A stretch of DNA of 64,000 nt from Lenzites betulinus (GCA_022264855.1 JABYQU010000052.1:186001-250000), one strand, 5' to 3'; shown: positions 9,914 through 22,428, numbered from the stretch's first letter. Numbers and translations: made by a program. The notes: generated by a model not told the origin, from the sequence alone.

Positions 9914-12900
9914 TGTTTTCTCGACGCAGGAGACAAGCTACAGCGTTTGCGAGCGATTTGCGAGCAAAGAGGGCGAGTATTAAACGTTAATCATGCCGTC
10001 AAGACCACAACACAGCGATGAAGAAGGGAAGGGGGGCGGATGAAGGTTCCGCTAGTCTCCGCTAGGCCGTCGGCAGAGGGTCCCATGGGTATTTGGTCGT
10101 ATTTGTGCGTATGGGCGTCCACTGATCATTTGGTCGAGAAGAGGCAGGAGCTCCCCGAAAGAGCTGTCGGGGGCGGGCACGGGGGCGCGGAGGCTATTTC
10201 CTGTTGTCTTTGTGATTGGGCGGGAGATTGTGCCGTAAGATGTGCGGTTCCAATGGCGCGGAGGTGTTCAAGCACCGAGGGGGAGCCCACGGTAGTAGTC
10301 GAAAAGAGAAGATCGTCGGAGAACAGATACACGGCCGTGAGGACTTAATGGGAGGGCTAGGTGTATTCATATCCGGTGCTCACGGGCCTCGTACAGCTTA
10401 AGGTGATGATAGTTGGACAGTCCTGACAGGAAATGTCTCGCGACGCGACCATAGCGCGACTACGTGGCGTTTTGACACTCGCAGCCCATCCTCTGACTGG
10501 CGTCGAGATGTACAGCTTGAAGAAATCCCTGAATGTCATTATAATCATAGAACGGATGCATAGCACTCGCTAAACAAAAGGAAGAGGTGAGGCGCGAAAG
10601 GCGATGCGATCCGTGGACTCGTGGCCCACGACGAGGAGCCCCCAGGCGTCCCACGATCAGCTGACCGTGTCCGTAAAAGGCGTCCTCCGACCAGAATCCC
10701 GGACACGCGCGCTGTGAGTCATATTCCGCGCCCGAGCTTCTTCCTGATCTGTCCGCGATACGCAGGAGGCTCCCAACATTGAGCATGGGGGACAACAGTG
10801 TGTGAGCCCCGAGTCGATATCGCAACAGAACCCAGCAGAGCCCCCGAACGTGCACAGAGCCCCGTCCTCACCGGACCTCTGACCTCACCGCCTCTATAGC
10901 CGCCCTGATAACGGCCTGCACAGTGCAGTCGGACTGGGAAACAGTGCCCTGGCACGCGCCTCCGTGCGCCCGGAGGTGGACACGCTTCCAACCCCCAGAG
11001 CGCACGCGTAACAGCTCAGAACCAGTACGGAGCGCACAGACGTCCCTCGCGTCGACCGGCTACGATACATCTCGCGGCGAGTAAACGTAACATTGCCGAT
11101 GAGGTGAACATGGCGTTGGGCTCACCCCGGCAACCTCTTGCACGTAAAAGCGGACCCGCGCGCGGAACGCTGCGCGGCACATGCACAGCGCAGAGCAGGC
11201 GCATGTGCACAACAAGGTTTTCGCTTCACCCGCTCCCAACGCTGGGCCCCGTCTTCCAGATTCTTCGGCGCTCCGGGCGCCCAGTGCGTGCCGCGCGATA
11301 AGTGCTACTAGGCCGCGGCCGGACCATGCCTTGCACCGCACCCGCGACGCGCCCCCTGCCGCACGCGCAGCAGCGCAATACAATATTGCAATGCAATTCA
11401 TCTCCTCCCGCGCCGCGTTCTGCCCGCCGAGGCAGGCGCGCGGGAGAATGCCCGTGCCCAGGCACTGCCCGCGCCAAACGCGCGTTCGCGCGGGCTGCAT
11501 TGACGGAGATCAGGCGCGAGGCGCGGGGGCGCGCCCGCGCGACAATCTCGATTGGGGGTCCATGCTGTGTTCACGTCGTCGCGCTCCTCGTATGGGAACC
11601 CATTCATACCGGGGCCGGGGCCTCCCGCGGCGAGCTGAGCGCAGGAACGTGCGTCGCCTCATACCGCGGTCGAAAGGAGGAGCGCGATGTACAGCCTGGG
11701 CGGCGCGGAGCGCGAAGACCACCCGGGTGGCGGAGACGGGAGAACGGCTGCGTGGAGGGACAGTAGACGGGTGCGGGTTCGCAGGAGACAAGTACGTACG
11801 GAGAATCGCGCGTCGGACCCTCGCTGAACGCTACAGCGCAAGACGGGCCTTCGATGTCCAGGAGTAGAACGCCGGTGCTGGAACTCCATCGCCTTATGCG
11901 ACCGCCCCTGGACAGGTCGCCGCGACGCGGCGCAAACTCTATGCGCGCACACCCCTGCGCGCCGCTTCCGCCCCCGCATCATGCGCACGTCCATCTGACT
12001 GCGAGCGAAAATAGGTGCGCGCACGCGGCGGTGGGAGGATAACACCGGGCACCACGAGAAGACACGGGCATTTACGAGCTGGGGGCGGGGCCCTCCGCCT
12101 GCAGCTCTTCCTGCGGAGGCGAGTGTCGGCATGGGCCCGGTGTTGGGGATTCGCACAGCCGCGCGGGTTCTCGCGCGGGCGAGTGACAGCGGGTAGAAGG
12201 CCCCCAGCGGGGGGCGTTGGCGCGTTCCGGAAGTGTACGTGAACGTCCTATGCCGTACGTGCAGCGCCTGGAGGCCGGCCGAGGCACGAGCGGGGCTGCT
12301 GCGCTGTGAACTCGGCGCGGGTTCCTGGCGACGAGCGAGCCTGTGTGGCAGGCAGCGTGTCAGGCCGTGGTGGGCGATTGGTAGAGGTGTACGTCAGTGG
12401 CGAGAGCCCGTGCGTGAGCGGTGGCGATCGTCTAGTCCTGACGGCAAGTGCACGACATGACCCTGGCATGGGTCATCGGCGGCCGCGGAGGCCTTGCAAG
12501 CGACGCTGGATGTTTGGCGTTGACTCTGGAGTGTCGAGACAGTGACGCCGTTTGAATGAAAACTGTTCGCTGGTATTGATCAGTAGTGCAACCTAGCGCA
12601 TGGAAGGCAGAACAAACGTAGCCGACGTCGCGGTCGACGTATGAAGGGCCAAGACAAGGAGACGCAAATAGCACTGCACGTTGCAGGGGTATACCGATAA
12701 TGTATGGTACCACGACGAGGTGCACCAGCACGCACATTCCGTGCGACGCGTGTACAGCTGTTACACCTGTTCAAGATGGTAAGTCGGTATTGCGAGATTG
12801 CATGTTCTGTGGGGCCTGCTTACTCGGCGAGAACCGCGGCGGTTGATGTGTGCGTCTGGTACGGAAGGAAGGTTGGAGTGGCAGCGTGTCTAGGAAGTCT

Positions 12901-13263
12901 GTGTGAGCGACGTGCAGCCGAGTTACGTTGTGCGCAGCGCCGAGAGCCCGATGGGCATCGCGCAGTGCACGATCCTGCGTGCCAGCGCAATGCACGCAGA
13001 GAGGGCTCGAGAGACGGGCGTGGGTAGCGAGCGTCTCCCGCGAACATCTCCGGGTTGCGCGTCGGTGGATGCGGACCGCGTGGGGCGGCCAATGGGAGCG
13101 CAAAGAGTGAGTATTCGCGACGGAGAGCGCAGAAGGGGAAGGAGACGGAGGCAATCGCAGGACGGCGGGAGAGACGGCGAATGGCCAGGAAAGGCAAGTT
13201 TGGTAGTTCGCCGATCAAAGGTGCCGTAAGGGGCAGCCCTCCTTCGCCCTCCCTCGCCCCGCC
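9914..13263. other. 3.4-kb gene-free interval
   Basis: No recognisable coding sequence on either strand. The short open frames are Arg-rich translations of GC-rich DNA without domain signatures. No terminal repeats, transposase or reverse-transcriptase motifs were seen. It could be spacer, degraded transposon DNA or non-coding RNA territory. Confidence 0.4.
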
Positions 13264-13272
13264 CTCATATAC
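13264..13272 (+). promoter_or_regulatory. TATA-like box upstream of the F-box gene
   Basis: A catatacacc motif sits about 40-45 bp before the start codon at 13309, in a CT-rich leader. Assignment is by position only. Confidence 0.4.
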
Positions 13273-13308
13273 ACCCCATGCCGCCCTCCCTGCGAGCCCA
13301 CCGCCGCC

Positions 13309-15566
13309 ATGTGCGAGCCCCGCCTCGTCCTCGCCGCCCTCCCCGCCGACGTCCTCGATGAGATCGCGTACCACACCGCCGTGCTCGACCTCCTCGGGCC
13401 CCCGCACCATCTCGTCGCCCTCCTCTGCACCTGCAAGCGCATCTACGCTGTCCTCTGCAGCCAGAACAACCACCACCTGTACGCGCGCATCTTCGTCGCC
13501 AAGTTCGACCACCGCGCCGCGCGCCGCCGCATGGGCGTGAAAGCCGGACACGCGTCCGCCCTCGCATCCCAGCTCACCAGGTACTGCAAGGCCATTCGCA
13601 ACATCCGCAGTGGCGACATCTACTCGCCGTCCATCACAAAAGACTTTCTCCGCGCGTACGCGCTCTGCCTCGAGAACGATGGCAAGAATGCCGCCCAGCT
13701 GCGGTGGGCCGGCCTCTTTGAATTCGCCGAACAATTCATCCTGGAGAGATTATGGGAGGGGCGCGACACTCTGCAGGGTTGGCCCGTGGAGGACATCGAC
13801 AACTCGCTCGCGCTGTGGCTATACTGGTATTCGTCCTCAGAAGGTGCGTCTCCCTGCCTTCTCTGTCTCTGCGCGTGCACCAACGCCGCGCAGACCACTT
13901 TGCGTCCAAGACCCGCGAAGAGCGCGACATGTTCATGGAGCTCCTGCGCCCCTACGCGCTCTACAACTTCCGCTACCCGCCCTTCTTCGCGCCCGACAAC
14001 CACGCACACCTCCCCCTCTACGGCACGCCCGACGCCTACCGCGACCACTCCACCGTCACCCCGCACGGCTTCTACCCGCTCTACCGCGACCCCGCGCTCT
14101 GCACGCACACGATGCGGCACTACGGCCGCACGCTCGCCCTCGCCGAGCCGCCCCTCGGGCTCGTCGCGAAGCTGCTATACGTCGCGCTCCAAGAATACAA
14201 CCCCGTCGACACGGAGCTCCTCATCCCCGTCGACCGCGACGAGGCCGCGCTGCTGCACACGCGCGGGCCCACGCGCGCCGACTACGCCGAGTTCGCGCGC
14301 ACCAAGGCCGTGCGCCACCCCGCGCCCGGCGACTGGCGCGCCGCCGCGCTCCTCCGCGCGCGCGACCGCAGCCCGAGCATGGCGAGCGACAACGACTGGG
14401 AGCGCTGGTACGGCTGCCACAACCCGTGGGCGCCCTCGCCCAGCCACCGCGCGAAGTACACCTTCGGGAGCCTCACCGGCCTCTGGGGCGGGCGGTCCCT
14501 CGTGAGTCCCCATGCCACTCTGCCTCCCCCCTCCCACGCATGCTCACAGCGCGCAGGACCCCGAGATCCTGGAATACGAATACGCGACCAACACGCGCGA
14601 CTTCGACGCGGACCTCGTCGAGCGCGCCGCGCTCAACGTCCCCGAGCACCCGCTCTTCTTCACGCTGCGCGAGCACCGCGCGCGCCCCGGGCCCGCCGCG
14701 GCGCTCCCGCACTGGCAGGTGCACGGGCGCGACCCGCTCAACGAGGGCATCATGAACGCGTACCTCCCGCGCGGCTGGGCGGGCGGCTTCCTCGCGACGG
14801 AGCGCGCGGGCGCGCTGCGCATCTTCCAGGTCGGGCGGGGGAGGCAGTGGGTGTACGAGACGTATGCGCCCGGGGGGAAGCGCGGTGCGGACGACGCAGG
14901 CGGGGGTGCGGATGCGGAGATGATGGACGTCGACGTGGATGCGGACGCGGAGGAGCGCATCGGGCGCGCGCGCGCCCAGGTGCAGCGCGCGCTGGGAGAT
15001 GGGATGGACGTCGACGAGCTGCTCGAGAGCGTCGCGAGCGGGAGTGGGAGCGGGAGCGGCCCCTCGCGATCGCGGTCGCGGTCACATTCCACAGACAGTT
15101 CCGGCTCCAGCTCCGGCGCGTCCGACAGCGACGAACCGCCCCGCCCGCGCGGCGCACCCCCTCTCGACATCATCCTGACCGGCTCGGTACGTCTCCCCCC
15201 TCCCCTCCCTCTTTCCTCCCTCCTGACACCGCGCACTGACGCTCCCCCCGCTCGCAGACCGAAACACGCCACGCGCTCGCGTGGGGCAACTACCACCTCT
15301 ACGGGCGCGTGCGCGCCTGGGACGGGCTGATCGTGCTCGTGCGCGCGCCCGCGCCGGAGCCGGACGTGCTGAGCCCGTTCCCGGAGCGCCTCGAGCCGTA
15401 CGTGTTCCGCGGGTACCTGCTCGGGGGCGCGAACCTCGTCGGCGCGTGGCGGCACGTCACGGACAGCGTGCACACCATCCCCGTCGAGGGCCCGTTCGTC
15501 GTCAGCAGGGTCGCCGTGCCGCCCGTCGCCGCTGTCGCTGTCGAGGGCGGCGCGCAGGCTGCGTAG
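13309..15566 (+). CDS. F-box domain protein
   Basis: Four exons (13309-13843, 13894-14501, 14557-15186, 15258-15566) join in phase to 693 residues. Residues of about 8-50 form an F-box (LPADVLDEIAYHTA, then HHLVALLCTCKRIYAVL), the helix bundle that binds Skp1 in SCF ubiquitin ligases. The rest is a long conserved-looking domain with many Trp/Tyr/His residues (KLLYVALQEYNP, WERWYGCHNPW, GNYHLYGRVRAWDGL), as in large expanded families of Agaricomycete F-box-like proteins. Around residues 480-590 there is an acidic and Ser-rich insert (GSGSGSG and SRSRSRSHS) that is probably disordered. A substrate-recognition role is inferred from the F-box; the substrate is unknown. All introns are 50-71 nt with clean GT-AG ends. 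Confidence 0.85.
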
Positions 15567-16012
15567 GCGGGTGCAGGGGAGAGGCCCAGTGAGCCTGTTT
15601 CGAGTCGAGTCGTGTTCTTGGACCCACATATGCGCTGCGCTACCCCCTCACAACTGGACCCCGCGTGCGCGTCCCCGCCATATCACCGCCGCACGCTCCG
15701 CCCCCCACACGCTTGTACTACATAGTGCGTACCATACACGCGCCCCGGATAGTCGATCAGCATCTTGCAGCACCCGTCGGACATTGGAGGGCGCGCGCGT
15801 CAACACTAGGCACTATAGCCAGTTATGCCCGACTCGCACCGTCACTCGTTCGCGTTACGACCCATGGACCGACACTGTACAATAGGCAATAGAGTATACA
15901 CACGCATAGATACAGACACGGTCTCGCTCAATTACCAAGCGCTTGACGTCTCCCCCGCCCTCCGCGCGTCCGCCCTTGCCCCGCCCCTGAACACAAAAGT
16001 ACTCAGGCAGCT
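15567..16012. other. Convergent intergenic spacer
   Basis: A 446-bp spacer lies between the 3' ends of the F-box gene (+) and the transporter gene (-). No additional gene is seen. Confidence 0.5.
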
Positions 16013-19000
16013 CTATACAGCCCCGGCGCGCCGTGCCTCGCCGAGCTTCTCCCTCCGGCGCGCGAAGAGCGTCCTCGACACGGCCATGCACGCGAAGCCG
16101 GCCATGATGCAGACCTGTGACCCGTGAGCCGTCAGTACTAGTGGCGGTTCGGCGGGCGGGGAGATACGAGGGACGGCGCGGAGCGCGGGCGCCGGAGCGG
16201 GGAAGGCGTAGGGGGTAGCAATTATGTACGGGGCCGCGCACGTTCCGCTCCACAAGGAGGAGATGAGCGGAACGGAAGGCGCGGTGGACAGCAGAAGAAG
16301 ATGAAGACGAAGATAAAGAGGAAGAGGAAGAGTGGCAAGGGGAGAGGAGAAGGACAGAAGATAGGCGACGCACCCCAGCGAAGACGATCGCCCGCCACCA
16401 CACGCGCCCGCTGCCCGGCGCCGCGCCCGCGTCGAGGAGCGCGCCGAAGACGGGCGTGCCGACGAGCATAGATGTCCCCACGAGCGAGAACGCGAGGCCC
16501 ATGCGCAGCCTGGTGCGCGGCGTGGCCATGCATCCGGATATCCATATATCCAGGTACACGCGTGCGAGTCCACGTTCGTGCATAGTTTGGCGAGGACGCG
16601 GGATCGGGTGCAGGCGTGCCGGCACGGCGTGCGGAGATGAACGCGAATCGGTCGCGGTCGCCACGGGTGGCATATGGCGGTTCGGGGTTGGATCGGGGGA
16701 GCAGGGAAGACGTCAGTGCATGCGCGCGCACGGAAGGGAGTCGCGGATCGGGGGCCTCCTCGCCGAACGGAACGGCGACTCACCCGAGTTCGCTAATGTC
16801 CATACACAGCGTCCCGAGCAGCATCGGTATGAGCGACACGTCTGCATCGCGTGCCAGGCGTCGGCGACCCACAGCGTCGTTTCGGAATGCGACATGTCAG
16901 CTCTCACCAACAGCCTCGCGGGACAGCCAGACCACCACTCACATGTTCCGGACGAGAACCCAAAGAGCGCGGCGATGACCACGACCGGTGCAGTGCCAGC
17001 CGCGCCGAACAGGGCGAACACGAGCATGGCGGATGCGAGGATCGCCGGGAGGAGCATGTTGTACACCCCGAGCTTGTCCGCGAGCGCCATGGGCAGGATC
17101 CGGCCGAGCGTGCTCCCCGCGTTCAGGATCGCGAGCTGCGGGGGCGACGCACGCGCCACAGCATCACCGCCACGGTAGGTAGGCGTACGTTCGCATATAG
17201 ACAAGGGGGGTGGCGATGCATGTAAAGCAATACGTCAGCGCACGGTACGTATACTCTCGAAGAGAAGGCGTAGGAACTGACGATGTACGTCGTAATCGCC
17301 GGCGCGACGGCGTGGTCGACAGCAAATAGCTGGAGATAGAAGACTGCGGGCTCCTGGTCATGATGTCGCACTCCTCCCCGCGGGCACGCGCAAGCGCAGA
17401 GTACTGCTCACATGGAACGAACAGGCCCAAGTTCGTGCAAAATGCCCTAGCCGCGCATGCAGATCATCAGCATCTGCGCCGAACCATGGCACGCAACGAG
17501 GAGACGCACCCTGCAATCGACCACATGTACGCGCCGTCCCGGGCGATGCGTGCCATCCCGTCCCGCGTAAACACCGTGCCGCCGCGTTTCGGCGGCAGCC
17601 TCGTGCGCATTACGCAGTTGGCCAGCACGAGCATGCCCGCCACGACGCCTCCACTCACCCTGACTCCGTTCGCGAACCCCATGCGCGGGTCCGCAAACAG
17701 GCGGTTCAGCAAGATCGGGTGCACGATCCCGCCGGCAGCCGCCCCACTCACAACAAGCCCCGTCGCGAGCGCGCGCCGCCTGCGGAAGTGATGCGCGACA
17801 ATGCTGAGCGAGGGGAGGAAGAGCAGCCCCACGCCAAGCCCCACGCCAAGGCCCTGCGCGAGGAACACCTGGTAGTATTCGCCGGGCTGGACGAGCGCGA
17901 GCAGAAAAATCGCGAGCACGAGCACGAGCGAGCCGGCGGTCTGGACGTGGTGGCTGGCGACGGCACGCGGGGAAGAAGGGCGGGGGTTAGCTGCCGTGCA
18001 CAGCTTTTGTGGGGCGACATTGACACGCACAAGTAGCCGGCGTCGAAGGCGCTCCCGACGAGCACAGCCGGGGCATACATGAGGAAGAGCTGGACGCTCC
18101 CGATCCAGCTGCGCGGTGTTCAATGAGTAAGACGAGGGTGCCAGCATGCGTGCGAGGGGCGGAAGCCCGCACCTGATGTTGGAGGGAGACACGTGGGAGA
18201 GGAATGTGCGGGTGTAGTAGTCTAGTGGTGGCATGGTGAGGCATGGTGGCGCGAAGGAAGGAGAAGGCCGCACCTTGATAGACACCGAAGGCATTTAGGT
18301 ACCTGTGCGGGTGTAGAATGAGCGTGCTGTAAATGAATGGACGAGTGCCAGGAAGCTCGGGTTCGCATGTATCTTGAGCATCTCAGAAAGACATCGGCGA
18401 GAGACTGGAAGCGTCGTGTGTCCGTCCCCGGTCCCATTATCCACGGGCCATCCGTCCGCAATTTTAGAGCTGCGTCTCGCACCTCGAAACGCCGTCAATG
18501 TCGAAACAAACCCTCGTCCTCCGCCTGCGCTCGAACTAGCGCGGAGACAGATCCCACTCCGGAACCGACGGAAGCGCGAACAGTGCGGCAGTGGCGTCAG
18601 GCTTTCAAGCTTGAAACGCTTAGCGTCACTGCCGGCGCTGCACATGGATGCACGCTGTGTGCACGCAGGCTCGGTGCGGGTGGAATGGAGGACTCGAGGA
18701 GACCCGTTGCGCTGCAGACCGCACGTGCCTCCGAGTCTTACGCGGCCAGAACGGAAGTGGGCTCGGAGCGTGCGACACCCACCCAAAGGTCGAGAACTGG
18801 ACCATCCACCTGGAGTCGGAGTGTGTCCCTCAGCATAAGTCGCACGAGAGAAAGAACGGGACGTACGCGCCGGCGACGGTGAGCCATGCCGTCAGGCCGC
18901 CATCGGGCGGGGAGGTGTCGGAGACGGGTGGTGGTCTAGGAGCAGCCTCGGAGTCGTCGTGCTTTTCGACGAGGTCGCTGCGACTGTTCTCCGAGAGCGT

Positions 19001-19027
19001 GGTGTTCGTGCCTTGTGAGTTGGCCAT
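16013..19027 (-). CDS. MCT-type (monocarboxylate transporter-like) MFS transporter
   Basis: Twelve exons join in phase: 19027-18867, 18809-18783, 18302-18274, 18221-18173, 18108-18031, 17953-17510, 17446-17412, 17343-17282, 17135-16943, 16841-16784, 16509-16374 and 16114-16013, giving 457 residues. The order of motifs is that of the fungal monocarboxylate-porter group: PPDGGLTAWLTVAGA, QFSTFGYLNAFGVYQDYY, SWIGSVQLF, FDAGYF, ALVQPGEYYQVFLAQG, FRRRRALATGL, then LAILNAGSTLGRI and YVSLIPML. Such proteins have 12 membrane helices and move small acids or related solutes (in yeast, for example, Mch5 carries riboflavin). The substrate here is unknown. Exons 2 and 3 are only 27 and 29 nt and are separated by a 480-nt intron, far longer than the others. 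The short exons rebuild the conserved TM1 sequence exactly, which supports the model. Confidence 0.9.
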
Positions 19028-20394
19028 GTGGATAGCGGAGACGTGTGTGGTGGTGGAGGACGCCCGGGCTTGATGGAGGGTGGACGAAAGACGGAGAACG
19101 AAAGAAAGACGGCAGTTGGAGAAGTCGGGCGGGGAAAGAGAGTGGATGGAGAGTTTGAATGCCGGGGCAGGGACGCAGGCGGGCGAGGGAGGGGCGAGCG
19201 GGTGATATCCTCGTCCGATGCTGCGAACGCACGGAGCGTGCAACTCTATTCGAGCAGGACGACATCCGCTTGCGCCGACAGCTTCCCTCCCACAGCCATC
19301 ATTCATTCATCCCCGGGGCTCTCACCCATCCCAAGCCTTCTCCGCGCCCCCCATTCGCGTCTGCCGCTCGGATCAGCCCTGCGAACGTCCTGAGGAAGGT
19401 TCATTCCCAGAACAAGGCCCATGACAACCTCTCGTCCTCCGTATCTCCACTGCGCACGCACACAACGTCTGTGTTTCGAAACAGACCTATGGCGGAGCAG
19501 GCATTGTGGCGGGCGGCGATGTTCATCACCAGTCACGGCCTCCGCGGATGGCCCCAGGAAGCGTCCACACATCCGAGATGACCGCCTACTCGGTCTCCGG
19601 CTGCGGCCTGCCCCCTTCCGAGTGAGAGCATGCCGGATATAGAGTTGGAATGAACTCACTGGAGGTCGTGCGAGGCGCTCCCGGACCCATCTTTGGACGG
19701 CGACCGCCCTGGACGGCCTCTGCCATGGATGCCCGCCGGCGGCACACGAGCGCGCTATACTGTCCATACAAACGCCATCATCAGCGCTGTTCAGCGACGA
19801 TCCTCCAGAGCATGCAACGGCAACCTGCCCAACTATCGTGCAAGGACTCCCGCCTGACAATCGACAGACGTGGTAGCCTTCGGCCGAACTTGAATCTGCA
19901 TTGCGGGTCAAGGATGCCTAGGACCTTCGCTCGCATGATCAGCTGGGAGAGTTCTGTCAGGATGAATGGCGCGACGCCCGCACAGGGACGTTGGAGGGTG
20001 AGAAGGAGGACGTAGGCCGGTGTCCAGATTTGAAGCTTCAAGCCCGCATCGAGCATCGAGCCGCCGCCTGCGGATATGCCAGTTCCATGCGGCCCCTTGA
20101 CCTGGCAAGATGGGTTAGATTGCCGGTATGTCGGGCGGCGTATGGAAATTAGTCCTCAGTCGTTGGTTGATAGGAGTTTGATTCGATTGAAGAGAAAAAC
20201 GGAACCTTCTGTTGAAGGTGTCGTGAAATGCTGCCGCCGCTCGGCCCTCGCCTTCAAGTTATCGTTCATGAGTTTGGCGCAGCCAAGGCTCTATTGATTG
20301 CATGGCGCCGGAGCTATCTTCTTCTTTCATCGGGCGAAGCGCTGCACATACGTTGGAGGTTGCCGGGTAAACGACCCAGGAGGACGAGATGGGT
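19028..20394. other. Intergenic region upstream of the transporter
   Basis: No gene recognised. The proximal part (19028-19250) presumably holds the transporter promoter. The rest has only short open frames without domain signatures. Confidence 0.4.
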
Positions 20395-20572
20395 GTGAAC
20401 GAAGTAGCGGTGCCAGCTACTAGTGCCCGCTGGAGTCGCGCTTAAATAAATGAGATAAGATAAAGCATTCGAATGTGTCATGAATCCGTGCACTGGCAGC
20501 CAAGCCCCCCATTCACCTCTCTCACATTCCGTGCGCACTATCTTGTTATGTGTGTATCAAGGTCCGCGTGAA

Positions 20573-21275
20573 TATGCAAGCCCTACGAGTCCCATCGCTT
20601 CGCCTACCTCCCCACCTATTCCCGCGGCGACAGAGAAATACGAGATCTTCACGTTCCCCGGCACTTGCTCGAGTTGCGGGCATCCGTCGAACACTTTGAT
20701 CACGCAGGTCAACATCCCATACTTCAAGGTATACTTCATCCATTGTGTTATAGTAGTGCGGAGTCTCACACTTCTCTTGGCAGGACATCCTTACCATGTC
20801 GGCGAACTGCGACAAGTGTGGATACCGTGACAATGAAGTGAAGTCCGGCGCCGCTATCTCGAAGCAGGGGAAGCGAATCAGGTTCAAGGTCGAGGCCCCG
20901 AGGGCATCCTCGAGCAGATCTACGAGGAGCTCTCCGACAAGGTCTTCGCCGGTGACTCGCGCACCACGGAGAACACGTTCATGGAGTTCCTCCAGAAGCT
21001 TAAGGCGGTGAAGAACGCAGAGCACCCTTTCACGCTCATCCTCGGCATGGAGGAGAAGTTCCAAGCCGTGAGTGAGGGGTACGCCATCCTCGGTGACGAG
21101 CAAAAACGGTACACTCAATATGATCCTCCCGCAGAACGGCTTGTAGACGAGCATACGACTGCACCCTCGCACCCTCGAGCCCCGCCGGCCACGCGCACGC
21201 CCCGTTAATGGCCCGCGGCACTCCTATGCCTATGCGCCCCCTCCCGGCTCTTCCTCTTCCTCCGTGTTCTATCTA
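20573..21275 (+). pseudogene. Chimeric pseudogene: J-protein flanks around a ZPR1 fragment
   Basis: The first 48 bp (from ATG at 20573) match the start of the intact J-protein gene at 25640. From about 20622 to 21048 the sequence is instead ZPR1. It reads EKYEIFTFPGTCSSCGHPSN and, after a 56-nt intron, SANCDKCGYRDNEVKSG: the C-x2-C ... C-x2-C zinc finger of ZPR1, an eEF1A-binding protein. It then jumps by an internal deletion with frameshift (near 20905) to EQIYEELSDKVF and AEHPFTLIL. From 21047 it returns to J-protein sequence ([16 protein letters not shown]) and follows that gene's downstream sequence to about 21275. The J domain itself is missing. The ATG frame does not enter the ZPR1 frame and ends after about 41 codons, so no fusion protein is expected. 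The upstream 180 bp also resemble the spacer upstream of the intact gene. Confidence 0.75.
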
Positions 21276-21532
21276 CCTAGCTGCTACTCATCATCTTCGC
21301 CCTTGTCATCATGTGCGCCCTCAAACACTGACTACGCCCACAAGCCGCCGCACGCTGGCACAAACCTGATACCCAACTGAGAATTAAGACGCGAAGAAAC
21401 ATGGAATATAGCGCCACAAGCACAACTTTCTTACAGTTACTCTTGAATGCATATCCATGTCTACAGCCGGCTCCACTGTTACTACCACTGCATATAGATT
21501 CTATCGCATTTCGACTCCACAAGCAAACTTGG

Positions 21533-22035
21533 CTAAAAGCGATCCATGTGGTGCCATCTCGCATCCTCAGTCCGCCCCAGTGCCGCCTTCGCCCTCTCGA
21601 CATACTCCTTGTTAGAGGCTAGATCACGCTTCTCGGGCGACTCGTTTGTAGCAACAAACCAAAGTAACGTCATAACGCCATTTCGACGGATGTGCCAGAA
21701 GTCATATGTACCGTCTCTACCAGTACACGGTCAGAGACTGTCGAAGAAGATGTTACGCCACTCACGGGAGGCCGGCGTCCCGGAGGAGTTTCAAGCCATA
21801 GTTCAAGACGTCGTTGTGGACCTTGCCATTTTCCTCGGCGTGGTCTACGAGCATGTCATTGGACATAATCCATCCAAAGCCATATCTAGGATAAATATCT
21901 GGCAGGCAGAGGTTTCGCAGCTTAGGCGTTTCGTCAAGGTCAAGGAGTAACGGAAAGCCGCGTCGAGAAAGTTGTATCCTACACTTGTTAGACAATACGT
22001 TGCACGGCGGAACAGAGAACTTACTCAGCAGGCAT
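21533..22035 (-). CDS. Small unrecognised protein, copy 1 of a duplicated pair
   Basis: Exons 22035-22025 (11 nt), 21978-21766 and 21716-21533 join in phase to 135 residues, starting MPAEIQLSRRGFPLLLD and ending RWHHMDRF. Predicted features are a mixed, soluble-looking protein with FGWIM and FWHIRRNGVM stretches and no signal peptide or membrane helix. The family is not recognised. The second copy at 24883-25391 has the same exon structure and near-identical sequence; this one lacks two codons in exon 2. Differences are concentrated in a few substitutions and both frames are open, so both copies look functional. The gene runs away from the J-protein chimera, whereas copy 2 is divergent from the intact J-protein gene. 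Confidence 0.75.
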
Positions 22036-22175
22036 GTCGAGTGTCGAGTTCAACTTCAAGAAGGCTAAAGTAGCGACCACAATAAATAGCACTTCTTACT
22101 GTTTGTATGTATGTACCACATAAACAGTGGTAACTTGTACAGCCTTAAGTTTCCCTTATCATCGCTCATCAATCC

Positions 22176-22397
22176 TTATCCACCCAGAACATCATCTTCC
22201 CCGTTCTCCCCCGCTCGCACACTCTCCGGCACATCGATCAACTGCAACTTGAAGGCGCATTCAAGATTACCCAAGAATTTCTGCCGATAGGACTCGCACA
22301 GTGACAACCAAATTTGCGCACGGACTCCCTGAGAGTATGTTCTGTTCATGTTCCTCTTGGGCATTTCACCAACATAGCAGTACTTGCAGCACGACAT
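22176..22397 (-). CDS. Possible small ORF, 73 residues
   Basis: An ATG-initiated frame on the minus strand encodes a Cys-containing peptide (MSCCKYCYVGEMPKRNMNR at its start) with an acidic end. Its composition is more protein-like than neighbouring frames and AT content is higher than in the rest of the window. No family is recognised and no introns are evident. It lies between the small-gene copy 1 and the PD-(D/E)xK candidate. It may be a fragment. Confidence 0.25.
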   Translation of the reverse strand: MSCCKYCYVGEMPKRNMNRTYSQGVRAQIWLSLCESYRQKFLGNLECAFKLQLIDVPESVRAGENGEDDVLGG

Positions 22398-22428
22398 TCT
22401 TCTTGCCGCACATCTTTGCCCAGTAGAG

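Noticed and set aside
9914..13263. Hidden transposon
   Set aside because: I looked for terminal repeats, DDE or reverse-transcriptase motifs and an LTR pair by eye and found none. Decayed remnants cannot be excluded without a repeat library.
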